In this document: positions 45,331-55,419 of the stretch, one piece after another
Numbering within the stretch: the first letter of the stretch is position 1
How the letters are laid out: each line of letters begins with the position of its first letter
From: Callorhinus ursinus
Lineage: Eukaryota; Chordata; Mammalia; Carnivora; Otariidae
Assembly (NCBI RefSeq): GCF_003265705.1
Contig: NW_020312788.1
Span: 6,833,141-6,897,140 of the forward strand
Reading direction: 5' to 3'
DNA: 64,000 bases
The notes under the pieces: model-generated
Told to the model about the DNA's origin: nothing
Database searches by the model: none
What the model saw: only the letters and a program-made list of their open reading frames with translations
Made by a program: the position numbers and the translations under genes

Positions 45331-45564
45331 GAGTGCAGGCAGAATTGGGGGAGATATGTAAAGTACCAGCACCCTAACAGGTAATCAATAAAGGTTCCTT
45401 CCCAGTCCAGAGGATACTCTTAATTAGTTGGCACTGTATTTTTACTTTCTCTTTTGATGTTTCACAAATGAAGTTTTAATATTTTTGTGTCCCCTATTTT
45501 AAGATCCTGGCAAGATGAGACCACAGGTTTCACTTTCCTTATTAAATCTTTTACTTTAGTGGCC

Positions 45565-45740
45565 AAGAAGTTAAGTTCGGCCTCAGACTTCCTTGCTTGA
45601 AATCCCACCTGTGCCACCATGGGCCATTTGACTTTGAGCAACTTGCTGAGACTCTCTGGGTCTTTGTTTCTGTTTTCAGCAAATAAAAATAATAAATGTG
45701 CTTTATGGCTGGCTTAAAAGAGAAGTGTAAAGAGCTTATA
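45565..45740 (+). repeat. MIR SINE
   Basis: 'CTTGAAATCCCACCTGTGCC', 'ATTTGACTTTGAGCAACTTG', 'AGACTCTCTGGGTCTTTGTT' and 'GTAAAGAGCTTATAAAA' follow the MIR consensus in sense orientation. A (TTA)n tract follows at 45773-45792. Confidence 0.78.
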
Positions 45741-45799
45741 AAATAGGTAATTTTAATTTTAATTGTTCCTATTATTATTATTATTATTATTTACTCTCT

Positions 45800-46410
45800 T
45801 GTCTTCTCCAGAGTATAATGATATAATAAAGGCTCCAGTGATATAATAAACGCTGAGTGACCAAAAGGCCACTTTTGGGTACTAATGGCATTCTTTGCTT
45901 TTTTCTTTTATTGCTGGGAGAATAGCAAAGCGCCATTTGCAGATGATGTTCTGGGATTAGTTGAGGAGCAAGAACAGGGGATACAACAGGGTTTTTTCTA
46001 CCTGCTGTACTCAAACAGAAGGTTTCTTTGAATCAGGAAGATCTTCTACTCTGCTATGAACTCCTTAAAACCTGGACTTAACCTTAGTTACCCTTGTAAC
46101 CACAATGACTAGCATGGTGCCGGGAACCTGGTAAAACCCTGAGCCGTTCCACATAGATGAGCATTTCGGAGATGCTTAATAGTATTGAAGGGTGAATAAA
46201 TGATTAAATTAAAGATGGTTATAGTCAAAACACCACCACTTGAGGCTGGCAGTTCCTGAGACAGCTCAGTGGATCTCTAGAAAATCTCTGCAAAAAACAT
46301 AAGCATTCTCCAGGACAACGAATCCTTTGGGAAGTTGCCAGGCAGATTACTTGACCAAGAGACATGAAACAAAAAAGCATACTGATGAAGGATGAAGAAG
46401 AAACACAGAA
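45800..46410. other. Noncoding, nothing recognised
   Basis: Short repeated phrase GATATAATAAA(G/C)GC at 45819 and 45840; otherwise no recognised feature. Confidence 0.4.
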
Positions 46411-46419
46411 CCTGTGAAA

Positions 46420-46565
46420 CAAGGTAGAAAAGAACATGGACTCTAACATCTGAAGAATCCATGTTTACATCTCATCTCCATCCTGTTGCAGACATCTTGA
46501 TGATGGGTTCCTCATCTGCAAAATGGAGACAGTCAAACCTGCTTCAAAGGACACAGTAAGAATCA
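46420..46565 (+). repeat. MIR SINE fragment, first of two
   Basis: 'GAACATGGACTCTAACATCT', 'GGGTTCCTCATCTGCAAAAT' and 'GGAGACAGTCAAACCTGC' match the MIR head and core in sense orientation. Confidence 0.65.
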
Positions 46566-46574
46566 AAACAAACC

Positions 46575-46805
46575 TGCCAAGGTGTAGCATAACATGGCAG
46601 GTAAGTGCCCGGCCTCTGGCCTCTGACTATTTGGATGTAAGTCCCAGCTCTGTCGCTTGATAGTGGCGAGCATATTAATTTCACCTTTCTGCATGTCAGT
46701 TTTCTCATCTATGAAATGATAATGATAACAGAGTTGCTATGAGAATTAAATGGATAAATACATGTTAAATTTCTTAAAACAATATCTGTCACAGAGCAGG
46801 GCCAG
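46575..46805 (+). repeat. MIR SINE, near full length, second of two
   Basis: 'CTATTTGGATGTAAGTCCCA', 'GCTCTGTCGCTTGATAG', 'TCAGTTTTCTCATCTATGAA' and 'GAGAATTAAATGGATAAATA' cover MIR from head to tail, directly after the first copy. Confidence 0.82.
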
Positions 46806-46809
46806 AATT

Positions 46810-47475
46810 GTTGCTGTTCTTTTTTAAGCAATAGGACATAATTTAGGTATTTCCCTTTTATGGTTCTCCCTGGACTATACCTTCTTGGTCCTCAAGTGAT
46901 AAATCAGAACCCCAGAGAAGAAAATTCATCACCTTTGATTGTTGGTCTACTGATTAGGAGGTCAACATTTGGGATCTGAGATAAGTTACCAATGTCCATA
47001 GTCACCAATAATATTTGTATTTTATTTTGGACCATTTTTTCATTTTGTTTTTGGGGCGAGAGATTATATAAAATCTAATGCACTATCATTCTTTAAAAAA
47101 AGACTTACTTTTTAAGAAATGCAACACCTAAAATGAGATGCAGTGAGATATATGCCATGAAATAAAAGAAGGTATGTCAGATGAGAGAAGAGGTATTTGC
47201 TTACCATTTTCTAAGATGAAAATGTGATATCTGCCTGCTCAGACTGTGTGACAGACATTGCTATCGATGCAAAGATTTGCTTTTGCTTTTGTTTTGTCTT
47301 CCTTTCCTCGACCAGTATAGAAAATTATGTAGTTTCTTTTCCTGGTCATTTTGAAATACAACAAGCAGAAGACTTGAGGCTTTAGAATCTGAAAATGTTA
47401 TAGCTAAAGGGGATCAGAGTTAGCCCAAACCCCACACTGTATCAGTAAGGTGGATTTACTTTGCCTGACAATTTA
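46810..47475. other. Noncoding, nothing recognised
   Basis: AT-rich; 'CTAAAGGGGATCAGAGTTAG' near 47405 faintly recalls an L3/MIR-like block, not enough to call. Confidence 0.4.
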
Positions 47476-47528
47476 CTTTTTTCACTCATTTATTTATTCA
47501 AAAATAACTACACAAAATTATTGATCAC

Positions 47529-48066
47529 TATATTAGTCAGGGTTCTCCAGAGAAACAGAACCAATACATTGTAGCTAGGTGGATGACAGACAGACAGACA
47601 GATAGATAGATAGATAGATAGATATTTATTATAAGGATTTGATTAATGTGACCATGGAGGCAGACAAGTCTCAAGATCTCCAGGGCAATTCTACAAGCTG
47701 GAGACCAAGGAGAACCAACGGTATAGTTTTAATCCAAAGGTCAGCAGTCTCCAGACCCAGAAAGAACCACAGTTTTTTTGTTTGAGTCCAAAGGCAGGGA
47801 AAAGCTGTTGCTCCAATTAGACGGCTGTCAGGTAGAAGGAAGGTGGGTCAGCCTTTTTGTGCTATTCCAGTCTTCAGCTGATTGGATGAGGCCCACCCAC
47901 ACTAGGGAGGTCAATCTGCTTTACTCATGCTACCAATTTAGATGTTAATTTCATCCAAAAGTACCAAATAACAAAAAAATATTACAGAAATACCCAGAAT
48001 GTTGTTTGATCCAAGGTCTAGGTACCCAGTGGCACAGTCAAGTTGACACATAAAAATAAGTATCCA
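47529..48066 (-). mobile_element. MLT2-type solo LTR (ERVL)
   Basis: On the plus strand it starts 'TATTAGTCAGGGTTCTCCAG', 'AGAAACAGAACCAATACATT' and runs through 'TTTATTATAAGGATTTGATT', 'GATTGGATGAGGCCCACCCA', 'CAATCTGCTTTACTCATGC' to 'CAGTCAAGTTGACACATAAA'. This is the reverse complement of an MLT2-type LTR, with TTATTATAAGG near the polyadenylation signal region. Both ends are present and no internal retroviral sequence lies beside it, so it is a solo LTR. Confidence 0.85.
47584..47624. repeat. (GACA)n(GATA)n compound microsatellite
   Basis: About four GACA units followed by about six GATA units, inside the 3' part of the LTR. Confidence 0.95.
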
Positions 48067-48224
48067 AACAACCTGTCCAAGTGTCAGTCATTATTCTAGG
48101 CTCTGAAGATAGAGACAAATAATTGTGTGTAAAAGGCTTAAAATCCAGTTGGAAAAACAGACAAGTCAATGACAAGGTATAAGTGAGTGAAATAAATGTC
48201 ATGAGCGTCAGCATGTCACACACC

Positions 48225-48885
48225 CTGCAACCTAATTTTTGGATCAGGGTAGATGGTGCTTTTTCACACTGCCCTATTTTTCCCTAATCCTATCCTACCC
48301 TATGCCTCACCCTCATATCTAGCTTAGAGCATGTAGGGGAAGGCATCAGCATCCACTAAGAGACAGTGAATTTTGTTTTTAGGAAAAAGAAAAGAAAGGC
48401 AGACAGTAACTTGGGTCATACTTAACTCTTGGTCTAGACAAATGTAAAAGCTTGAGAATCTAATCCTGGTTCTTTTCCTTTCTGCATCTCTACTTTGGCT
48501 TTAGATATCTTCCCTTCCAAGTCCTCAGGCCAGAGAGGATCACCTTTTTGCTCAGAAGACCCACAGAAGTCCCTTCCAGAACCCCTCTTTAGACTCTCCT
48601 CCATGTCCCACTCCCAGATAATGGATCATTACATCAACTGAAAGATGATAATGAATTAATATTAGTACCCCTGCACTCCAACTTGGACAAAATATGTGTG
48701 TCTTAATAGAAGCATTTTGGGTATGGAATGCATGAGTCTTCAAAGGGAATCTTAGGCATCTTGAAGGCTGATGCTCTTGAATAGATTACAATTTATGACA
48801 TTTAAGTTAGTCTCCTTTGCTGATGAGTAGGACTGGCTGTCATATATCAAAGCTTTCACTTTGGAAATCAAAAGGAGAAGAAAAA
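48225..48885. other. Noncoding, nothing recognised
   Basis: No repeat or coding signal recognised. Confidence 0.4.
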
Positions 48886-48894
48886 TACATTTCT

Positions 48895-49090
48895 TGAAAC
48901 CTAATGTGCCAGACTCTATTAGGTGCTTCAGATAGTTTATCACATTTAATCATAATAAAACCCTGCAAACTATGTATTAAATTTCCCATTCTCCAGATAA
49001 GGAAACTGAGACTCTGAGGTGTCACAAAACATACCCAATGTTACACAGAGTGGAGAATTAGGAGCCACAAAACAAATGAGGAAGTTGTGA
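48895..49090 (-). repeat. MIR SINE
   Basis: On the plus strand 'TAATGTGCCAGACTCTATTA', 'GTTTATCACATTTAATCATA', 'TCTCCAGATAAGGAAACTGA' and 'CCAATGTTACACAGAG' are the reverse complement of MIR, about 190 bp. Confidence 0.82.
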
Positions 49091-49099
49091 TAATTTATA

Positions 49100-49560
49100 G
49101 GTAACTTCAGAGGTGAATTGGAGCAAAAGCAGGAGACAACTTTCCCCAAACAGGGTCTTTTGATGACACTAACAAAAACAGTTTGTTGGACTACAACATA
49201 TATATTTCTGGCTCAAATTTTGTTTATTGTACCTTACTATATAAGATCATTGAGTGTCAGAATTTCCAGTGTTCATCTCTTTTCCCCACGCTTTGTAAAT
49301 GTGGAAAAAATCACACCTCACACAGCTTCATTTCTTATTTCTAAAATGGCTGAAGTTAAAAAAATTAAAAAAAATAAAATGGCTTAGGTTTGGAAGATAT
49401 TATGGGGATGGTTGATGAATTTTGAGTAAGGTCTATGAATTCACTAATAATATTATCTTAGTGTTAATCTCCTGAGTTTTATAATTGTACTAGGGATAGG
49501 TAAGAAAATGGGTAAGTGGAAAATTCCTGACTAATGCTTTTTAAAAGCTTGTTAAAAATT
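49100..49560. other. Noncoding, nothing recognised
   Basis: An 89-codon ORF (49118-49387) has no recognisable family and ends in a lysine-rich, AT-driven tail. Confidence 0.4.
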
Positions 49561-49562
49561 AG

Positions 49563-49754
49563 TTTAATCAGGGGCTCAGTCGATTAAGTGTCCGACTCTT
49601 GATTTCGGCTCAGGTCATGATCTCAGGGTTGGGGGATCGAGCCCTGCATAGGGCTCCACGCTCAGCTGAGAGTCTGATTTTTCTCTCTCCCTCGCCCTCT
49701 GCCCCTCCCCCCTCTAAAATAAATAAATCAATCTTTAAGAAATGATTTTAATCA
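49563..49754 (+). mobile_element. SINEC, 5' head shortened
   Basis: The insert (49571-49745) starts at GGGGCTCAGTCGATTAAG, lacking the first part of the usual head, then has 'TGATTTCGGCTCAGGTCATG', 'ATCTCAGGGTTGGGGGATCG', a CT-rich body and AAATAAATAAATCAATC. Short target duplication TTTAATCA at 49563-49570 and about 49747-49754. Confidence 0.92.
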
Positions 49755-52700
49755 AACTAAGATAAAACTGTGGAGATTCCATTATCGTAATGAATGGATC
49801 TATAAAAATGTAAAAAGGATAATGGTAGAAGTCTTCACTTGTTTTAACTCCATATTTGGAAAAACAAAAATCTCTAAAATGACTGACATATATTTTAATG
49901 ATAGAATAGTAGACTAAAACTTGAGACACATGCTCTGGAGAAAGAAAAACCTGGATAAGAGAAGAAATATGTGTGGGCAATCTGTAATGCAGTTCTAATT
50001 TAGAAATTGGTTTAGTGGTTGTATTGGGGGTTTGTGGTGAGCAATTACTTTTTCTACACTAACCACTGGTTGGTTATAACCATGACTACATTTTTTCTCC
50101 TGTATCACCAAATTGTCTCATGAAAAAAGGTGTTGTCTTTTGAGTAGTGTGGGCTACATTTCCATTGGCAGCAGCCAACTGATTATATTCTGCTAGTTCA
50201 CTGGGAGCCATCCAACAGTCAGAGTTTGCCAATGTGCTGGGAGAGGTCCAGCAACTCTTTGGAAGTGGAATGGCCTTACCTGGGAGAGCTCTGGTGGTCA
50301 GGATGGAGCAATTCCCTACGCTGAGCCTCAACAGCCCGCAGACATGGGTCATAAGAGTCCTCTGCTGGCTATGGTTCAGGTGACTTCAGGGCAACTTGCT
50401 GGGGAGAGTTCAGCAAACCACTGAGAGAAATCTACTAGAAACAGTCTGACAATAAATTAAGGGAAAATTCAATGGCAACATTCCAAAAGCTATAAAAGCA
50501 ACCCATTAAAAATTAGAGGCATTGCATAGATCCATAAGGAGAATTCTTGGCAGTCTGGTGAGAACACTAATTTTTTTTTCATTTTCTTTTTTGTTCTTTC
50601 TTTCTTTTTTTTTTCTATTTGTTGCAGAACAGCATCTGAAAGGTATGAAAGCAAGTCAATTTTTAAAATGTATACTTTATAAAATATTGTTATGTTACTT
50701 TAAAATAATGCACACTACGAGTATTATCTTTTAGAATTCTAACAGTATATATAGTTCAAAGCTAACTAGGATAGAAATAAGTTTGGTTTACCTTTTGTAT
50801 CATCTAGTATTACTAGGATAATTGAAATAGGGGGATTGAAAGATAATTTAATACACGAAAAGAAATTTATTTTATGAATAAAAATCAAATCAGTTCTTCA
50901 GAACTAAAAAAAGACAACATCACCAATTTAGTCTTGAAATTGATTTAATTTTGTTTCTCTCTGGGCAAAAACACTATTGATTTTCAAGTTGGTATCAATA
51001 TTGAAGAAAATTCATCATCAACTCTTTATCATTGCCCTAAAAAGTCTATTTACTCCTTTATTCATTTACTTATTTATATCAACCAGGGTTGAGTGAATAA
51101 AATTTCAGAGTTTATACTCCTAATAGATATTTATAAAATATCTCTCTGAAGCCAAATGAAGATAAAAGAAAAAAATACCAGAAAACTCTAGGAATATTTC
51201 TGTTGCAAAGTTTTACTGTTTTAATTGTGATGTTCATTTGGGAAAAACTGACAAGTTTTGAATGATGTTGATATATAGGTCCACAAACAAGTACTGACCA
51301 ACTACTAGCTGTCAGACTAGTATTTTAGTATTATAAGAAATTTACAAAAGAGGTATACGACACACTCTTTACTCTGGAGGAGCTTATCATCTGAAATATA
51401 TTCAAATCACTATTTCATTTCTTATCAGATTAAATAAAGAAGTAAACCATACTGTGCCCTAAACCCCAAACAGCTCTGATTATTGTGATTCTTCCCTAAG
51501 TAACTAGCACTAGGTAATTATAATTCCAATGGTCAGGGTTAATTATTTTTTCATTTATAATAACATTTGGAAGAATTAAGAAATGTTTACAATAAGGAAA
51601 GGAAATATAAAAATTAGACTACAAATATAAAAAAGGAATAAAAGCTTCCATCGATATGATGTTCTTTTTGTTTGTATTTTGTTATACTAATGTTATTTAT
51701 TTTAGATAATGCATAGGGGAAAGAGCTTAAGTTTTGTAAGTAATAAGACGAAGAAAAGACATAAATTCTCTTGCATGATTGGAATGAAGTTATTTTAAAA
51801 ACCAGCCAGGCGAACTTTCTGATCTTTGGTACATAAGACAAGGCAGATGGGAGCTTCCTGTTTTCCCTAGAGTGTTTTGGTAGAATACCCTTACATTTTG
51901 GGAGGAGGACACAGTATACTATAATTTGGTTGCTTTCAGGAAAATCTGTTTACTAGTGGAAAATTATGTTATGACATAATAAGAGGGTAACATTTACAAT
52001 GCTTGCAAAACATGTATTGATATTTAATCAGGCTGTTGTTTAAACAGCTGATCCTATGAAATTTTACACAAGTATTAGATTCTTTAGGTATTTATTCTAG
52101 ACATAGTCAAGGACTCTTTCATATTACTTTTCAAGTAACAGTATCAAAATAGTGTGAGGTTTATAATCATTCAACGCTTAATTTTAAAATGTCAGCACTT
52201 GTGCTCTGTTGAAATAACCACGCTGAATCTGGAGTTTTATGGCATTACAAATAAAACATTCCCAGGCATTTCCTTTGCCCCTTTGTCATTGTAGAGGAAG
52301 ACCATAAATAGGTCATCATAATAGTATATGATCTACAAACAAAATAGTGCATGGTTTTCATATAGTGAAATGTATTTTTGCTTAAATATAATGTTACTTT
52401 ATAACTAAGTTTATCTATGCAAAATAAGTAATTAATATAGTCGCTTAGAGGATCTCTGCTGTTTAACCATTGCAAGGATAAGACATATCTACAGCTCTGC
52501 ATGGAGAAATTAAATCAAAAATATCTAATTAACACTTGTTTAGCACCTTACATTTTATAAAATACATTCACATGCATTTTCCAACTAAATCCTTATGCCA
52601 AAACTGTGAAGTACTCAAGGAATATAATTTATCTCTACTATAATAAAAAGAAACAGAAATTCATAATCATTGATTTTATAAGGTCATATCATGCAATTAG

Positions 52701-52900
52701 TAATCTGCAGAGAATAGAAATCAGCCCAAGTACTCTGATTTTAATGCTTATGTGCTTTCCAACAACAAAATTTTGCCAAAATTACAAATTCATAGACATT
52801 AATATCTAGATTGAGGTTCATGGATCATTTAAGAAACGCTAAGTAAGTTTGGTACATAATCACCAACTTGTTAAAGTAAGGTCTAGATAAACATGGGCCT
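49755..52900. other. AT-rich noncoding stretch
   Basis: Over 3 kb of AT-rich sequence with no certain repeat. A pyrimidine-rich tract lies at 50570-50615. Segment 51255-51400 weakly resembles the start of the ancient dispersed repeat. A minus-strand ORF of 88 codons (50086-50352) has no family. Confidence 0.45.
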
Positions 52901-52903
52901 ACG

Positions 52904-53206
52904 TATTCTTTTTTTTTTTTTTGGTTTGGTTGTTTTTGTTTGTTTATTTGTTTTAATTTTTTTATTAACATATAATGTATTATTTGTTACAGGGGTACAA
53001 GTCTGTGATTCATCAGTCTTACACAATTCACAGCATTCACCATAGCACATACCCTCCCCAATGTCCATCACCCCTCCACTCCAGCAACCCTCAGTTTGTT
53101 TCCTGAGATTAAGAATTCCTCATATCAGTGAGATCATATGATACTTGTCTTTCTCTGATTGACTTATTTTGCTTAGCATAATACCCTCTAGTTCCATCCA
53201 TATTCT
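52904..53206 (-). mobile_element. LINE-1 3' end
   Basis: On the plus strand a T run is followed by 'TTTTTATTAACATATAATGT', 'TTACAGGGGTACAAGTCTGT', 'CAATGTCCATCACCCCTCCA', 'CAACCCTCAGTTTGTTTCCT' and 'CTCTAGTTCCATCCA': the reverse complement of the end of ORF2 and 3' UTR of a carnivore LINE-1, about 290 bp. A possible 6-bp duplication TATTCT flanks it (52904-52909, 53201-53206). Confidence 0.88.
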
Positions 53207-53209
53207 AAA

Positions 53210-53565
53210 TTTAGTCATGTAAAAAAAGTTTGGGTGTAAGTAGTTTCAGGCATGGTGCTGTTTTTACTTTAAGCAAGTCGGCTGTTTGTTTCCCTCATGC
53301 TCATGCCTCCTTATCACCATACGGCTGCTGTAGCTCAAGAAACTCTCTTGGCACATCCCTGTTCCAGGCACAAAGAAAGAAGTAGTGGCAGAAACATACC
53401 TTTTCACACAAAAACAAAACCTTTCTCTCAGCATATTTCAACTTATGTCTCAGGGGGCAGAATTGAAACAGAGACCAAGAAAGTGACTATCTGGCCTTTG
53501 CCAGTCTCTGCAGTGGTAGATGAACAAGCGGGAAAAGCCTGGGATGACTGAGCGCTTATCGGTTA
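53210..53565. other. Noncoding, nothing recognised
   Basis: Single-copy-looking; an 84-codon ORF (53297-53551) has no recognised family. Confidence 0.4.
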
Positions 53566-53569
53566 CAGT

Positions 53570-53760
53570 GTGTGCCACATAACAGAATGCCAGAAAACAA
53601 ACAGACAGCAGAAACTATCCCTGCTCTCACAAAGCTCACATTCTAGTACCAGAAATAATAATAATAATAAAAAAATACATGAAAGGCCGTAACACACGGG
53701 AGGAAGTGAAGCATGCATTTCTTATAGAAATGAAAATTAAAGCAGTCTAAGTATTCAGAG
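53570..53760 (+). repeat. Ancient dispersed repeat fragment with (AAT)n
   Basis: 'AACTATCCCTGCTCTCACAA' followed by 'AGCTCACATTCTAGTACCAG' is the characteristic block of the widespread repeat seen at 19.69 and 44.89 kb; an (AAT)5-6 tract at 53654-53670 follows. Confidence 0.55.
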
Positions 53761-54259
53761 AAAGGAACAATTATAACTGTCCCTGCTCATCCCTTTTTTT
53801 CTTTTGTCCAATTATTCTCATTAATTGTATGACGCAGGACCCGTTAGGTAGCAACTGACAACCAACTGAGGAAAAGAATAGGAATACACTGGCTCACCTA
53901 ACTGAGAAATAGAACGCTGACTGGGTCCGAACTTACACCAGTTTCACCAGGGCTCTGTCCTTCTCTATCTCTCAGCTCTGCTTTTTTTCTGAGCAGGCTT
54001 CATTCCCAGGAACGTTTCTCTGATGTGATTGCAAAAATAATTGGCCGGTCTAGGTTTATTTGTCCTTTCAGCCTAGCAATCTCAGAGAAAATAAAAGTAT
54101 ACTCCTTTCCTGTAGCTGTCAATAGTGAAAGCCCTGGGGATACTCTGATTGCCCTGGCTTGACCACATGCCTATCGATCCTGACCTGATCACCCATCGCT
54201 ATGGCCAGGCGTATGGTGAATCTGACTGGCAAATGTGGATCAGATGGTAACTTGTGTGT

Positions 54260-54261
<2 letters not shown>

Positions 54262-54304
<43 letters not shown>
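54262..54304. repeat. (GT)n microsatellite
   Basis: About 21 uninterrupted GT units. Confidence 0.97.
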
Positions 54305-54306
<2 letters not shown>

Positions 54307-54499
54307 CGCATGGAGGTGGGGTGCAGGATTTTAAAGGCTATTGATCAACCACCTCCAAGTCAGAAAAGAGTCTTTCCTAAATGGGAAAAAGATTCTAAAC
54401 AGGTTGAAAATAACAAATATCCACTACACAACAGGTACTCGACAATCTACGAATAGAAACTGAGTTTTCGCACACTTCAGTCCCACAGAACCTGAGCAG

Positions 54500-54620
54500 G
54501 AAGACGCTTTACCCAGAACTGTGCGGTTAACGGGGTAGTAATTGTACCACGTGCTTCCAGCACCGCTCAGCGTTGCTCATGTGACTGGCACGTCGTCATT
54601 CCTGGCAATCACCTGTTGCA
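54500..54620. promoter_or_regulatory. E-box cluster in single-copy sequence
   Basis: A canonical CACGTG at 54548-54553, TCATGTGA at 54577-54584, CACGTC near 54589 and CACCTG near 54611 lie within about 65 bp, with locally raised CpG. CACGTG and TCATGTGA are recognised by bHLH-ZIP factors such as the MYC, USF and MITF/TFE groups. No repeat is recognised here. Function is inference. Confidence 0.3.
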
Positions 54621-55195
54621 GGAAAACAGGAATCTAAATTTTACCAGCTATCAAAAATGTATCCCTCAAACATATGAGACCATATGTGTGTCAAAGGAAT
54701 TCACATTAAATTTATCTAATGCTATTAATCACATCATTCTACTCATTCACTGTGTCTGAGAAACATAACATAATCCATATATTCATGCTAGATATTTTAT
54801 TTTCATTTGATCACATTTTATAGAATGTGTTATCTATCCTGAACACACACACAGACACTTACTCTACAACTTTCCTTGACCCTAATTTTCCTTTTCCTCA
54901 GATGAGTGGGCTATTCCTACTGCCACCATTTTTCATAACTGTTTTTCTTCTTAGACTTCTGTAATGTGGCTTCGATTCTTAATGCTCTCTTGAAACTTCA
55001 CTCTGGAGTTCACCTAATTCAGTGGCCCCATCTCAGTCCAAATTTTCCTTGACCTTTACGTGGCATTTTTTTCTGTTAATCAACTTCTCCTTCTTTCCTC
55101 TGTTGGCTTCCATTATGGCCCTCCAGAATTTGGCTCTAAATTACCGATTCACCGTGGTAACCTGCTTCTCACTATCCCGGAAATAAACTCTCTTC
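54620..55195. other. Noncoding, nothing recognised
   Basis: Short (CA)n-like tract near 54845; otherwise nothing recognised. Confidence 0.4.
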
Positions 55196-55197
55196 AC

Positions 55198-55414
55198 AAA
55201 ACTCTTGCTGGGGCGCCTGGGTGGCTCAGTCGGTTCAGCGACTGCCTTCGGCTCCGGTCATGATCCTGGAGTCCCAGGATCGAGTCCCGCATCGGGCTCC
55301 CTGCAGAGCGTCTGCTTCTCCCTCTGACCCTCCTCTCTCTCATGCTCTCTCTCTGTCTCTCATTCTCTCTCTCAAATAAATAAATAAAATCTTAAAAAAA
55401 AAAAAACTCTTGCT
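55198..55414 (+). mobile_element. SINEC (Can-SINE), young-looking
   Basis: The insert (55210-55402) starts GGGGCGCCTGGGTGGCTCAG, carries 'GACTGCCTTCGGCTCCGGTC', box B-like GGATCGAGTCCC, 'GCATCGGGCTCCCTGC', a CT-rich tract, AAATAAATAAATAAAATC and poly-A. Target duplication AAAACTCTTGCT is exact at 55198-55209 and 55403-55414. It lacks a short segment found in the 16.6-kb copy ('TCAGCAGGGAG'). Confidence 0.96.
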
Positions 55415-55419
55415 AAATC

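Larger units (their letters stand above)
47480..48220 (+). repeat. Ancient dispersed repeat, split by an LTR
   Basis: The left part 'TTTTTCACTCATTTATTTATTC' (split) and the right part 'GTCAGTCATTATTCTAGGCT', 'CTGAAGATAGAGACAAATAA' are consecutive pieces of the widespread repeat that starts 'ttcattcattcaacaaat...' elsewhere. An LTR of about 535 bp separates them. Confidence 0.6.

Noticed and set aside
50086..50460. Possible processed pseudogene or exon (88-codon minus ORF; plus strand ends near AATAAA)
   Set aside because: Neither strand gives a continuous recognisable protein and there is no poly-A tail or flanking duplication.
54262..54304. Repeat array suggestive of CRISPR or another spacer system
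   Set aside because: It is a simple (GT)n tract; there are no spaced direct repeats anywhere in the window and the organism is a mammal.
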